64,000 nt of DNA from Bradyrhizobium pachyrhizi. Its GTDB lineage: Bacteria; Pseudomonadota; Alphaproteobacteria; Rhizobiales; Xanthobacteraceae. Below are positions 43,795 to 53,363 of this stretch, in pieces. The notes under the pieces were generated by a model. That model did not search any database and had not been told where the DNA came from. It saw only the letters and a list, made by a program, of their open reading frames with translations. The stretch covers positions 55,683-119,682 of the forward strand of contig NZ_LFIQ01000105.1 of the NCBI RefSeq assembly GCF_001189245.1, written 5' to 3'. The translations under genes were made by a program, and so were the position numbers. Within the stretch, counting starts at the first letter, position 1, and every line of letters begins with the position of its first letter.

Positions 43795-44945
43795 AGCTCG
43801 GCCGCGTAGCTGACGACACACTTGGCCAAGGCGTTCTTCAGCACTTCGGAGGAGCCGCCGCCTATCTCATAGGTCTTGGCATCGCGCATGAAGCGGCCGA
43901 ACGGCGCGTTCACCATCGTGCCGTAGGCGCCGCAGATCTGGACGCAGCGCGCCGCGACCTCGGTTGCTACCTCCGAAGCGAACAGCTTCGCGGCACTGGC
44001 CCGACGGATGACGTCGTCATGGTTGTCCAGCGCCCGCGCCGCCTCGTAAACCAACAGGCGCGCGGCATCGATCTTCGCCAGCATGTCCGCGAAGTACCAT
44101 TGGATACCCTGAAAATTGACAACCTTCTGGTCGAACGCGGTGCGATCGCGCGCGAACACAAGGGCTGCGTCAAACGCGGCCCTTGCAATACCGACCGAAA
44201 TGCCCGCGGCAAGTGTGCGCGAATAGTCGAGCGTCGTCACCGCCTGCCGGACGCCTTTGCCCTCCTGCCCGACCAGGTGATCCAGCGGAAGCCGCACGTC
44301 CTGCAGCCGAACGTTGACATGCGGGCCGTTGCGCAGACCGAAGGTTGCGGAGTTCTCTCCGACATATGTAGAGACCCCGGCGCATTCGCGCGGGACGACA
44401 AAGACTGATACGCCGATATCTGTCTGTGCAAGGATCACAAACACTTCGGCGCGTGAGCCGGACGTGATAAACGACTTCTCGCCGTTCAGAACCCAGGCGT
44501 CGCCGTCCCTGTGCGCCTTGGTATCGAGCCTGCGAATATCGCTGCCATGCGAGGCTTCAGTCAGGGCGTAGGAAGCGATCAGCCCCTCCGCGAATTGCGG
44601 CAGATAGCGCTGTTTGAGGCTCTCCGAGCCGAACGTGTTTAGCATCGTCTGCGCCTGGAAGATCGTGATCAGACAGATCGCGACGGCGGCGCTTCCGCAG
44701 CCGATCTCCTCGCAGGCGGCTACGCTATGGGCGTAGCCCAGCTCGCGGCCGCCGAATTTCTTTGGCAGCGAGATCGCGTTGCAGCCAAGCTTTGCAAGAT
44801 CGCGAACGATCTCGGCTGGGTACAGGTCCTTGGCGTCGATCTCATTGGCCAGCGGCACGATGCGGTGCTTCACGAACCGCCGCACCTCGTCCACGAACCC
44901 GACCTCGACCGCCGGCTGCCACATGGTGTTCGGCAAGCCTTCCAT
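43791..44945 (-). CDS. Acyl-CoA dehydrogenase
   Basis: The 384-residue protein has the ACAD landmarks YALTEASHGSDIRRLDT, NGEKSFITSGSRAEV, QICGAYGTMVNAPFGRFMRDA, and a glycine-rich EIGGGSSEVLKNALA end. ATG 44945 lies just after GAAGGAAACGCG; the long upstream extension in the open frame crosses the divergent IclR promoter and is rejected. It is the first gene of the six-gene operon and acts on the acyl-CoA made by the ligase next to it. Confidence 0.86.
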   Translation of the reverse strand: MEGLPNTMWQPAVEVGFVDEVRRFVKHRIVPLANEIDAKDLYPAEIVRDLAKLGCNAISLPKKFGGRELGYAHSVAACEEIGCGSAAVAICLITIFQAQTMLNTFGSESLKQRYLPQFAEGLIASYALTEASHGSDIRRLDTKAHRDGDAWVLNGEKSFITSGSRAEVFVILAQTDIGVSVFVVPRECAGVSTYVGENSATFGLRNGPHVNVRLQDVRLPLDHLVGQEGKGVRQAVTTLDYSRTLAAGISVGIARAAFDAALVFARDRTAFDQKVVNFQGIQWYFADMLAKIDAARLLVYEAARALDNHDDVIRRASAAKLFASEVATEVAARCVQICGAYGTMVNAPFGRFMRDAKTYEIGGGSSEVLKNALAKCVVSYAAEL

Positions 44946-45010
44946 CGCGTTTCCTTCGCATTTGTTTTCGCCGAGAGAACAACGCAGATTGTCTTGATCG
45001 TCAATAAGAT

Positions 45011-45036
45011 ATTTAATATCATATATATGATTAAAT
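45011..45036. promoter_or_regulatory. AT-rich palindrome in IclR divergent promoter (candidate operator)
   Basis: ATCATATATATGAT at 45018-45031 is a perfect 14-base palindrome, flanked by ATTTAAT and ATTAAAT arms. It sits between the ACAD-ligase operon and the first IclR gene, directly before that gene's GGAGG site, and stands out in GC-rich DNA. Confidence 0.55.
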
Positions 45037-45045
45037 GGAGGAAAC

Positions 45046-45927
45046 ATGCCACGATCACGATCCGGCAAGTCCTTGGGAATCAGTGTGAAGTCGTCACTGC
45101 GCACGTTGCAGATTCTGGAGTACATCGATTCCAGACAGCGGGCCGTGACCATCGCGGAACTGTCGGCAAGTCTCGCATTTCCCCAGTCGAGCACGTCGAC
45201 GATCGTACAGAGCATGATCAATGCCGGTTATCTCGTCGTTGATCATGATAGTCGGGGAATCCTTCCCAGCAGCCGGGTGGCGGCGTTGGGCAACTGGGTC
45301 GAGCCGAGCGTCTCGCGCGCGGACGTTAGATCGCTGATGGTCGCGGTTGGTGAACGCACCAGCCAGACGATCCTGCTCGGCGTCCCGTCTGATCTGTGTG
45401 TGCGCTACATCGACGTGATTCCCGGTCGTCACGCGATGCGCCTCGACATCCCGGTGGGATCGCGGCTGCCACTGATGGAAGCCGGCATGGGGCGACTGCT
45501 GCTCTCGGAGATGCCAGACCAGACGGTCGAGGAGCTTTGGCAACAGACGAAACGACGCGTCAAGGACGAAGGAGCACAAGGCATCCGCCCCTCCGACGTT
45601 TCCAATCTATGGAATGCGAATCCATTCGTCTCGCCGCTTCCCGAAATTATGGAAGAGCTGAAGCAAATCCGACGGACCGGGTTTGCGATTTCGCTGGGGC
45701 GGATCTCGCTCGGCGCCGGCATTGTCTGCGTTGCGATGCCGCGCGGACCGCTTGAGCAACCTATCGGACTTGGAATCGGCGGTCTGTCCGAACTGATTTC
45801 ACGCGACGCCCAGCAGATATTGTCTGTAGTGCGCGATGCGGCCAGCGAATCGGGGATCGCCTTGAAAATGCGCAGCGGGACGACGCGGACATCTGAACAA
45901 GAGAAGACCAGGCGTCTGCGAAAATAG
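45046..45927 (+). CDS. IclR-family regulator 1
   Basis: The 293-residue protein has an IclR-type winged helix (TIAELSASLAFPQSSTSTIVQSMINAGY) and the effector domain (GRHAMRLDIPVGSRLPLMEAGMGRLLLSEM). It has GGAGGAAAC before ATG 45046. It is divergent from the ACAD-ligase operon and followed at 19 bases by a second IclR gene. IclR proteins bind small organic acids and often control catabolic genes; the palindrome at 45018 is a likely target. Confidence 0.86.
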   Translation: MPRSRSGKSLGISVKSSLRTLQILEYIDSRQRAVTIAELSASLAFPQSSTSTIVQSMINAGYLVVDHDSRGILPSSRVAALGNWVEPSVSRADVRSLMVAVGERTSQTILLGVPSDLCVRYIDVIPGRHAMRLDIPVGSRLPLMEAGMGRLLLSEMPDQTVEELWQQTKRRVKDEGAQGIRPSDVSNLWNANPFVSPLPEIMEELKQIRRTGFAISLGRISLGAGIVCVAMPRGPLEQPIGLGIGGLSELISRDAQQILSVVRDAASESGIALKMRSGTTRTSEQEKTRRLRK

Positions 45928-45946
45928 CAGGATCAGTCGTCGTACA

Positions 45947-46777
45947 ATGCCCACACGAAGAACCAAAATCTCCGCAGACAGTCAAATCACGGAAGCCACG
46001 AGCTATGGCCCTCCCGCAGCGGGCTCGGTCAAGTCGGCGGGACGCGTGCTTCGGATTCTTGAGTTCTTCGACGAAATTCAGCGCGACGCGCGGGTTGCCG
46101 AAGTGGCCGAACGCCTTGCGTTTCCGCAATCATCGACCTCCATCCTCCTCAACTGCCTGGTCGAGCTAGGTTACATGGACTATTTGCCGGAGAGCCGCAG
46201 CTTCCTGCCCTCACCGCGTGTCACCCTGCTCGGGACCTGGCTGGACAAGGGCCCGGTCAGAAACGGCAGCCTGATCAGGATGCTTGAAGAGCTGTCCCAC
46301 AAGACCGGCGACACGGTGATCATCGCCGCGCGCAACGGCATCTTCGCGCAGTATATCCACGTGCTGCAGGCGAGGTCCGCGATGCGCTTCCACGTTCCGC
46401 CGGGATCCCGGCGGCTGGTGGTCTGGTCGGCGACCGGCTTTTCGCTGCTGACTGCATGTAACGACAGAGAGATCCGCGGCCTCTGCACGCGCACGAACGC
46501 GGAAGCAGCGCTCGGCATTCCGCGTATCGACACCAATCAGGTGGTCGAGAATGTCGGTCGCACGCGGCGTGATGGCTACTTCTTCTCGGCAGGACTGGTG
46601 ACGCCGGGCGCAGGGTCGATTGCCATTCCCCTGCCCGAAGGCATCGACGGATGGAACAGAGCGCTCGCCGTTGCAGTGTCAGGTCCTCTGCAGGACATGA
46701 CACGACGTCGAGCCGAGATCGTCGCACTGCTCAATGATGTCGTGCAGCGCTATCTCCGGCCAGCTCCGTCGGCCTAG
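45947..46777 (+). CDS. IclR-family regulator 2
   Basis: The 276-residue protein has the same order as its neighbour: VAEVAERLAFPQSSTSILLNCLVELGY in the helix-turn-helix, and SAMRFHVPPGSRRLVVWSATGF in the effector domain. The shared FPQSSTS recognition-helix region suggests that the two paralogues read similar DNA. It follows IclR 1 by 19 bases. Its 3' end overlaps the convergent frameshifted dehydrogenase by 47 bases. Confidence 0.86.
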   Translation: MPTRRTKISADSQITEATSYGPPAAGSVKSAGRVLRILEFFDEIQRDARVAEVAERLAFPQSSTSILLNCLVELGYMDYLPESRSFLPSPRVTLLGTWLDKGPVRNGSLIRMLEELSHKTGDTVIIAARNGIFAQYIHVLQARSAMRFHVPPGSRRLVVWSATGFSLLTACNDREIRGLCTRTNAEAALGIPRIDTNQVVENVGRTRRDGYFFSAGLVTPGAGSIAIPLPEGIDGWNRALAVAVSGPLQDMTRRRAEIVALLNDVVQRYLRPAPSA

Positions 46778-47866
46778 GCGCGGCGCCGACAGCTTCCTGC
46801 CGGTCGACCAGCAGCGGCCAGAAGCCTTCTCCGCCGCGCGCGCAGATTACCCGGCCAATTTTTTCCTGCCACCACGGTTCGGCGCCCCATTCGTCGCGCC
46901 ATGACCACAACCGGCGAGTGGCATAATGCAGCGGGTGCTCCTGCGTAAATCCCATGGCGCCGTGCACCTGATGGCATATGGCGGCAACCTGTCCGGCGGC
47001 CTCGCCGCAACGGGACTTTGCGATCGCCACGGCAAACGCATTGTCGCCGAGCAGCGGTACCTCGGAGAGCGCGTCGCCGCCGCGGACGCTGCCGCGAAAT
47101 GCCCGGCAGCAATCGCCAACATGTGCTGAACGGCCTGGAACTTGCTGATCGGACGGCCAAACTGGACACGTTCATTGGCATAGGCCAAAGCATAGTCCAT
47201 GCAGCGCTCCATCCCTCCGATCATTTGTTGCACCCGGATGGCCGCGCCGAATGGCATCAAACCCTCTGCGGCGAGGCAGGAGGATGCCGGCGACACGTCG
47301 TTCGATGAAAGGTGCAAGCCGTCGAAGTCGATGTCTTCGCGTGGCTCGCAAGCGACGTTCCGTCGCGCCTTGGTCGAGTTGATCTTTGCGGTGGGCACGC
47401 GGCAGAGGAACGCCTTTCCGGATGCGTCGCGAGCGAATACCAGCGCGTGCAACGCCTGCTTGCCCCATGGAACGTGGCGCGCGGTGCCATGGAGTGTCGC
47501 GCCCCTGGCGCCCGCTACGAGCGTGATGCGATCCAGCGGATTGACCGGCGCAAGCGTCACGGCTCCTTTGATGACCTCCCCGCCGGCATCCGTCCACAGA
47601 GCATTGGCCATGATGGTTTCCGCGAGCGGCAGCGGCACCGAATGAAATGCGGACCTACGGATCAGGCTCGCAGCCACGCTCGAAGCCAGTCCGCCCCCGC
47701 CCTTCGCATCCGGCACGAGGGCGAGTGGCAGGCCGGCATCGTCCAGAGCGCCCCACAGCGACCCCGGCCAATGACCTGCATCGGCCTCCAGCAGGATCTG
47801 CTTGTCGATATGTTGCTGAAACAGGCGGTCTGCCTGCTCGAGTACGATAGCTGACATGTCTTCCAT
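46731..47866 (-). pseudogene. Acyl-CoA dehydrogenase with a one-base frameshift
   Basis: The N-terminal frame begins MEDMSAIVLEQADRLFQQH after AAGGAG and runs to VQHMLAIAAGHFAAASAAA; homology then shifts frame near 47073-47080 and continues DALSEVPLLGDNAFAVAIAKSRCG and HQVHGAMGFTQEHPLHYATRRLW to the stop at 46731. Both parts together make a normal-length ACAD of about 378 residues. One lost base in a GCGGCG run explains the break. It could be a real lesion or a sequencing error. It is the third gene after the CoA-transferase and dehydrogenase. Confidence 0.75.
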
Positions 47867-47879
47867 GACGCGCTCCTTC

Positions 47880-49028
47880 TCACCGCAATCCGAGACTGCG
47901 GGCAATCATCCCGCGCAGGATTTCCGGCGTTCCCCCCCGAATGGTGAAGGACGGGGCGTGTAGCAGCACGTGCGCCAGTCCTTGCGAGTATTCGTCCTCA
48001 TCGTCGAGGCTCGCCTCCATCGGCAGGAGCTTCCGCACGATCTCCGGGACCTCGCGTTCGAATGCCGTGCCGACGTCCTTGACAAGCGCGGCTTCCGTGA
48101 CCGGGCTCCCGCCCTGCTCCAGAAGCCCGGCGATCGAGGACGACATTCGCCGCAGCGTAGCGAAGTGAACCGCCAGCCGACCGATCTCGACGGCCTGGCG
48201 TTCATTCGGTTCGTGTCCCACCTTGTTGATCAGTTCGACGAGCAGGCGGATATCGGACATGAAGCGGTCCGGACCGGCCCGTTCGAACGCCAACTCGCCG
48301 GTGACACGCGTCCAGCCTTCACCCGGCTTACCGATCATCATGTCGTCCGGAACGAAGCAGTCCTTGAAGAAAACCTCGTTGAACTCGTGTCCGCCCGACA
48401 GGTTCATGATCGGCCTGATCTCGATACCCTTCGACGTCGTATCCACGATGAACTGGGACAAGCCGGCATGGCGATCCTGGCCGGTTGGCTCGGTGCGGAC
48501 CAGCACAATCAGGTAGTGGACGCGGTGTGCGTTCGATGTCCAGATCTTGGCGCCGTTGATTACCCAGCCGTCTTCGACCCGATCTGCCCTGGTTCGAGCG
48601 GCCGCGAGGTCCGAGCCGGAGTCGGGCTCGCTCATGCCAATGCCGAAATAGCACTCGCCCGACGCGATTCTGGGCAGGATCAATTCCTTCGCACGTTCGC
48701 TGCCATGCTTGAGGATCTGAGGACCCGACTGCCGATCGGCGATCCAGTGTGCTCCGCCTGGTGCCCCGGCTGCCAGCATCTCCTCGGCGACGACGAAACG
48801 CTCGAGGTTGGAATACTCGCCGCCGCCATATTGCCTCGGCCAGGTCATGCCGATGAAGCCCGCCTTCGCTGCGCGCCGGCTGAATTCCGGATCGAATGTG
48901 GACCACGACGTCCGGTGTGCGGCATAGCGTCGATTGGCCCGTTCATCCTCAAGGAACACGCGAACCTTGCGCCGCATCGCATCGGCTTCCGGCGGAAGCG
49001 TCAGGGATTCGAACCGAAATGCGCGCAA
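47880..49028 (-). CDS. Acyl-CoA dehydrogenase
   Basis: The 382-residue protein has FIGMTWPRQYGGGEYSN, FGIGMSEPDSGSDLAAART, NGAKIWTSNAHR and the C-terminal APSFTIRGGTPEILRGMIARSLG. It starts at a TTG (49028) six bases after AAGGAGG; an ATG further up the frame lies inside the CoA-transferase gene. It is paired with the frameshifted dehydrogenase 13 bases downstream, so the two may normally form a heteromer. It acts on a CoA ester made by the CoA-transferase. Confidence 0.86.
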   Translation of the reverse strand: MRAFRFESLTLPPEADAMRRKVRVFLEDERANRRYAAHRTSWSTFDPEFSRRAAKAGFIGMTWPRQYGGGEYSNLERFVVAEEMLAAGAPGGAHWIADRQSGPQILKHGSERAKELILPRIASGECYFGIGMSEPDSGSDLAAARTRADRVEDGWVINGAKIWTSNAHRVHYLIVLVRTEPTGQDRHAGLSQFIVDTTSKGIEIRPIMNLSGGHEFNEVFFKDCFVPDDMMIGKPGEGWTRVTGELAFERAGPDRFMSDIRLLVELINKVGHEPNERQAVEIGRLAVHFATLRRMSSSIAGLLEQGGSPVTEAALVKDVGTAFEREVPEIVRKLLPMEASLDDEDEYSQGLAHVLLHAPSFTIRGGTPEILRGMIARSLGLR

Positions 49029-49075
49029 TTGAACCTCCTTCAGATTATCTCGCTTAGCGCAACGCGCCTGGCGTC

Positions 49076-50272
49076 TCACTTGCTCCTGACGCTGTTGGCG
49101 GACGCCTGCGCAGCGTCCATTCGGATCTCTGCCAGGATCTCGGCCGTATGCTCGCCCAGGCGAGGCGCATGCCGGCGAAGGCGGAACGGTGCTGAGCTAA
49201 AGGACACCGGTGCCCGGATCGATTTGTACGCGCCTTCCGACGGATGTTCGGCGCGCGCGAACATTCCGACGGCCCTCATGTGCTCGTCATCGGGCAAGTC
49301 GGCGAGGCCGAGCACAGGCATGCAGGGAATGCTGACGTCATCGCAAAACGCAACCCATGCGGCGGTGGAGCGCCTGGGAGCCTCTTGTTCGATAATCTCG
49401 TAAAGCGTCTCCAGATGAGACGCCCGCTCGACCAGCGGGAAGAAACGGACGTCCGATTTCAGCTCGGGACGCCCGATAAAATCGAAGAAATCGCGCCAGT
49501 TCCGATCCGAGTAGGGAAGGATGCACATGTAACCGTCGCCGGTCCGAAACGGCTTCCGCCGCGGGCTGACGACACGGCTATAGCCGGGACTTCCAAGCGA
49601 GGGCTCGAAGGCAAAGCCGAGCAGATGCTCGATATAGGCGAATTCCGCCGTGGTCTCGAACATCGGCACCTCGATGGCCTGGCCGCCGCCGCCGCGCTCA
49701 CGCTGGAACAAGGCCGCCATCACCGAATAGGCGACTGCCTGCCCCGATAGCTTGTCGCACAGCACGGTCGGCATGAATGCCGGCTCGCCTCGCGCGGCAA
49801 GGTGCAGCGCGGCAAGGCCGGAGCCCGCCTGGATGATGTCGTCATAAGCGGCCTTGTCGCGATAAGGTCCCTTCTCGCTGAAACCGTAAGCGCCGCAATA
49901 AATGATATCCGGCTTGATCACACGAACCGCCTGATAGCCAAGTCCGAGCTTATCGATCGCCCTGGGACGGAGCGAGTGCACGAAGACATCGGCCGTCGCA
50001 ATCAGCTTGTGCAGTGCAGCCATTCCCGATGGCTGCTTCAAGTCAAGCACGACGCTACGCTTGTTGCGGTTGAGATGGAGAAAGCCGCCGGCCATGCCCT
50101 CGCTGCGATTGGGACGGTAGGTGCGAAAGGAATCGCCTTCCTCGCTCTCGATCTTGATCACGTCCGCACCGAGATCGGCCATGATGTGGGTCGCAAACGG
50201 CCCCATGATCACATTGGTCAGGTCGATGACGCGGATTCCGCCCAACGGGCCATCTGCAGGGGTCGTGTCCAT
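49076..50272 (-). CDS. CaiB/BaiF family III CoA-transferase
   Basis: The 398-residue protein begins MDTTPADGPLGGIRVIDLTNVIMGP and has FATHIMADLGADVIKIESEEGD, LNRNKRSVVLDLKQPSG and the PTVLCDKLSGQAVAYSV segment with the active-site Asp. It heads the CoA-transferase, ACAD, ACAD operon and is divergent from a TRAP transporter, whose imported acid it probably activates. Confidence 0.87.
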   Translation of the reverse strand: MDTTPADGPLGGIRVIDLTNVIMGPFATHIMADLGADVIKIESEEGDSFRTYRPNRSEGMAGGFLHLNRNKRSVVLDLKQPSGMAALHKLIATADVFVHSLRPRAIDKLGLGYQAVRVIKPDIIYCGAYGFSEKGPYRDKAAYDDIIQAGSGLAALHLAARGEPAFMPTVLCDKLSGQAVAYSVMAALFQRERGGGGQAIEVPMFETTAEFAYIEHLLGFAFEPSLGSPGYSRVVSPRRKPFRTGDGYMCILPYSDRNWRDFFDFIGRPELKSDVRFFPLVERASHLETLYEIIEQEAPRRSTAAWVAFCDDVSIPCMPVLGLADLPDDEHMRAVGMFARAEHPSEGAYKSIRAPVSFSSAPFRLRRHAPRLGEHTAEILAEIRMDAAQASANSVRSK

Positions 50273-50382
50273 CCCGAAACTCTCTCATTCAGTTGGCCGC
50301 GTCTACCGGCACGCCACGCGGGATGTCCAACTTCTACGTGATCGCAGAACGATCAATACGCTTCGGCGTGATCCAGGCATTT

Positions 50383-50396
50383 ATCACATATGCGAT
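50383..50396. promoter_or_regulatory. Palindrome in CoA-transferase/TRAP divergent promoter
   Basis: ATCACATATGCGAT is a 12-of-14 palindrome with a CATATG core, between the divergent CoA-transferase and TRAP genes. It resembles the site ATCATATATATGAT at 45018 beside the IclR gene, so the same or the paralogous IclR protein may bind both. Confidence 0.45.
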
Positions 50397-50481
50397 TGAT
50401 TATGACCGTTCGTTCACTTGCTGGCCGGGCCGCGATCAAACATAGTTTTGCTCAACGACAATAAACGACCGGGAGCGAACG

Positions 50482-51486
50482 ATGATGCCGACGAGCCGCC
50501 GCGGATTTGCGCATGCAATTGTAGGGGCCATTGCACTGGCGGGCCTTGCAAAGACCGCCCCGGCCTCCGCCGCCGAGAAATGGGATCTCTACATCTACAA
50601 TCCCGTGGCGACGGTTGCAGCGGCCAAGGGCATGAACGCCATCATCGAGCAGATCGAGAAGGATACCGCCGGCGAGCTGACGATCCGGCTGCACCTCGGC
50701 GGATCGCTTCCGATCAACACCACGACCATCACCCAGGCGGTCAGCGACGACGTCGTGCAGATGGGCGACGACGGATACTTTCTCGGCAACGTGCCGATTG
50801 GCGGCGTCCTGCGATTGCCGCTGCTGATCCGCTCGCTTGATGAATACAGGAAAGCCGCCGACATCATGGCGCCGTACCTGGAAAAGGCCTTCGAGAAAAA
50901 AGGCGTGCTGGTGCTCGGGCAGTACCTTTATCCTTACCAGGTCGCATTCTCGAGCAAGAAGCTGATCTCGCTCGCAGACATCAAAGGGCAGAAGATCCGC
51001 GTGACCTCGCCCGAGCAGGGCGAATTCATCAAGCGGCTCGGCGGCGTGCCGGTCACGCTTGGCGCGCCGGAAGTCCCCTCGGCGCTGGATCGCAGCATCG
51101 TCGACGGCGTGCTCACCGCCAACACCGGCGGCGGAAACACCTGGAAGGACCTGCTGAAATTCAACTATCGGCTGGGCATCAACTACTTCAATTCCGTCAT
51201 CATCGTGAACAAGGATCGCTTCAACAAGCTGTCACCGGAGATCCAGGCCAAGGTCCGCAAGGCGATCACAGACAACATGCCGCTGATCACCAAGGCCATG
51301 GCGGACGAGGAAGACGGTCTCAGCAAGAAGTTTGCCGAGGGCGGGATGACCGTCACGCCGGAACAGCCCGGCGATATTGACGCCGGCACCAAGGTGATCT
51401 CGGCATTCTGGGATGAATGGGCAAAGTCGAAGGGCCCGGATGCCGCGGCAGCGCTCAAACAGGTTCGTGCGGCTCTCGGCCGGTAA
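50482..51486 (+). CDS. TRAP transporter substrate-binding protein (DctP type)
   Basis: The 334-residue protein has a twin-arginine-like signal (TSRRGFAHAIVGAIALAG) and the DctP fold (KWDLYIYNPVATVAAAKGM, then DIKGQKIRVTSPEQGEFIKRLGGVPV and LDRSIVDGVLTANTGGG). TRAP binding proteins catch carboxylates in the periplasm. It is first in the order P-Q-M, six bases before the small permease. A GGGAG site precedes ATG 50482. Confidence 0.88.
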   Translation: MMPTSRRGFAHAIVGAIALAGLAKTAPASAAEKWDLYIYNPVATVAAAKGMNAIIEQIEKDTAGELTIRLHLGGSLPINTTTITQAVSDDVVQMGDDGYFLGNVPIGGVLRLPLLIRSLDEYRKAADIMAPYLEKAFEKKGVLVLGQYLYPYQVAFSSKKLISLADIKGQKIRVTSPEQGEFIKRLGGVPVTLGAPEVPSALDRSIVDGVLTANTGGGNTWKDLLKFNYRLGINYFNSVIIVNKDRFNKLSPEIQAKVRKAITDNMPLITKAMADEEDGLSKKFAEGGMTVTPEQPGDIDAGTKVISAFWDEWAKSKGPDAAAALKQVRAALGR

Positions 51487-51492
51487 TCAATC

Positions 51493-52047
51493 ATGGCCGG
51501 CGGCATCGAGATCAAGGACGTGGCGCCTGACGGCGCCGTCCACTTCATCGACAACGTGTCATCGGGCCCGGGCCCGGTCGAGAATGCGTCCGAGGCGATC
51601 TGCGCCCTGTTTCTGGTTGCCATGATCATCCTGATCGGAGCGGAAGCGATCGCGCGCAACGTATTTTCGACATCGCTTCAGATAACCGATGAGATCGGCG
51701 GGTATCTTCTAGTCGCGACCACCTTCCTCAGCATGTCGGTTGCCGAAGCGCATGGCGCGTTTCACCGGGTTGAGCTGATCCAGGCCCGGCTTGGACAGTC
51801 CGCACGGATCGTTTCGCAGATCATCTTTGACCTGATGTCGCTGATCGCCACCGCTTTCGTCACCTGGCAACTGGGGCGCCTCGTGATGAACTCCTGGCGC
51901 TCCGAGGACGTGGCTCCCACGCCGCTGCAAACGCCGCTGTGGTTGCCGCAGACCACGATGGCGCTCGGCATGCTGCTCCTGTGCTTCGCCCTGGTCCGCA
52001 CCATTCTCGTGAAAATCCGCCACCTTCAAGGGAGCACGCAGCGATGA
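51493..52047 (+). CDS. TRAP transporter small permease (DctQ type)
   Basis: The 184-residue protein has four hydrophobic helices (from about residue 33) and the DctQ landmark EAIARNVFSTSLQITDEIGGYLL. It partners the large permease for Na+ or H+-driven carboxylate uptake. Its stop overlaps the large permease start by four bases, so the two are probably translated together. Confidence 0.86.
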   Translation: MAGGIEIKDVAPDGAVHFIDNVSSGPGPVENASEAICALFLVAMIILIGAEAIARNVFSTSLQITDEIGGYLLVATTFLSMSVAEAHGAFHRVELIQARLGQSARIVSQIIFDLMSLIATAFVTWQLGRLVMNSWRSEDVAPTPLQTPLWLPQTTMALGMLLLCFALVRTILVKIRHLQGSTQR

Positions 52048-53351
52048 CTCCCGGCGTCGAACTGATCCTTGTCCTTGCGATTTTCGTCGGCCTGCTTTGC
52101 GTTGGCATGACGATCCCGTTCGCAATCACCGTACCTTCCGTCATTTATCTGCTGCTGCACGCCGGTTTGCCCGGGCTGAAAGGCATCGGCCTCGTCAGCT
52201 GGGGCAGCATGAACAGCTTTACGCTGAGCGCCATCCCGCTGTTCATCCTGATGGCCGAGATCCTGCAGGAGAGCCGGTTGAGCCTGCGGGTCTATCACGG
52301 CCTGTCGAAGCTGGTCTCGTGGATTCCTGGGGGCTTGCTGCAAACCAACATCGCGGGATGTGCGATCTTTGCCGCCATCAGCGGCTCAAGTGTCGTCACG
52401 GCTGCATCGATCGGACGCGTCGCGCTGCCGGAACTTCGGAAGCGCAAATACAGCCCCCGCTTATCTGCCGGCTCTCTGGCCGCAGGGGGCACGCTCGGCA
52501 TCCTGATCCCGCCGAGTATTGCCATGATCGTCTATGGCACCTTCACGGAGACCTCGGTCGCCAAGCTGTTCATGGCCGGCGTCATGCCGGGCCTGCTGCT
52601 GACCGCGATGTTCATGACTTACATTGCCCTGCACGCCTGGTTCAAGCCGGGGATCGCACCCGCTGAAACCGGCGCCCGATCGGTCCGCGAACTGCTGTCG
52701 GCCTTGCTCGACGTCATTCCGTTCATGGTGCTGATCGGCGGCACGATCGGGAGCATCTATTCCGGCTTGGTCACGCCGACTGAAGCCGCTGCCGTCGGCT
52801 GTGTGCTGGCGATGATCATCGCGATGTTCTGGGGTGACTTCAGCGTCGCAATTCTCTGGCGCGCATTACAGACCACCGTGCGCGTGTGCGGCAACATCCT
52901 GTTCATCGTCTATGCCGCCTTCCTGTTCTCTTACGCCATCAGCTATGCCGGCGTCGGCGAGCAGATCACCCAGTTCCTGGTCGATCTGAAGCTCTCGAAG
53001 CTCGAATTCTTCTTCGCTCTGTTCGTGCTCTATACGGTGCTGGGCTGCCTGGTCGAAAGTCTCGGCATGATCGTGGTGACGGTGCCCCTTCTCTATCCCG
53101 TTCTGGTCCAATACGGCATCGACCCGATCTGGTTCGGCGTCATCCTCGTGCTCTTCATCGAGATGGGCCAGATCTCGCCTCCCATCGGCATCAACCTTTT
53201 CGTGATCCAGAGCATCTGGACCGGCAAGCTGAGCGACGTCGTCACGGGCACGATTCCGTTCCATTTGATCATGTTCGTGCTGCTCGGTCTGCTGGTGATC
53301 TTCCCTGAAATCGCGATGTGGCTGCCTTCGCAGGCCGCTGTTGTCCCTTGA
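52044..53351 (+). CDS. TRAP transporter large permease (DctM type)
   Basis: The 435-residue protein has about twelve hydrophobic helices and DctM motifs (AAISGSSVVTAASIGRVALPEL, then GTLGILIPPSIAMIVYG and VTPTEAAAVGCVLAM). It forms the transport channel. ATG 52044 overlaps the small permease stop; the earlier open frame is a shadow. It is followed by a lactonase gene 12 bases on, making a four-gene transcript. Confidence 0.9.
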   Translation: MTPGVELILVLAIFVGLLCVGMTIPFAITVPSVIYLLLHAGLPGLKGIGLVSWGSMNSFTLSAIPLFILMAEILQESRLSLRVYHGLSKLVSWIPGGLLQTNIAGCAIFAAISGSSVVTAASIGRVALPELRKRKYSPRLSAGSLAAGGTLGILIPPSIAMIVYGTFTETSVAKLFMAGVMPGLLLTAMFMTYIALHAWFKPGIAPAETGARSVRELLSALLDVIPFMVLIGGTIGSIYSGLVTPTEAAAVGCVLAMIIAMFWGDFSVAILWRALQTTVRVCGNILFIVYAAFLFSYAISYAGVGEQITQFLVDLKLSKLEFFFALFVLYTVLGCLVESLGMIVVTVPLLYPVLVQYGIDPIWFGVILVLFIEMGQISPPIGINLFVIQSIWTGKLSDVVTGTIPFHLIMFVLLGLLVIFPEIAMWLPSQAAVVP

Positions 53352-53363
53352 CGAGATGAATAG

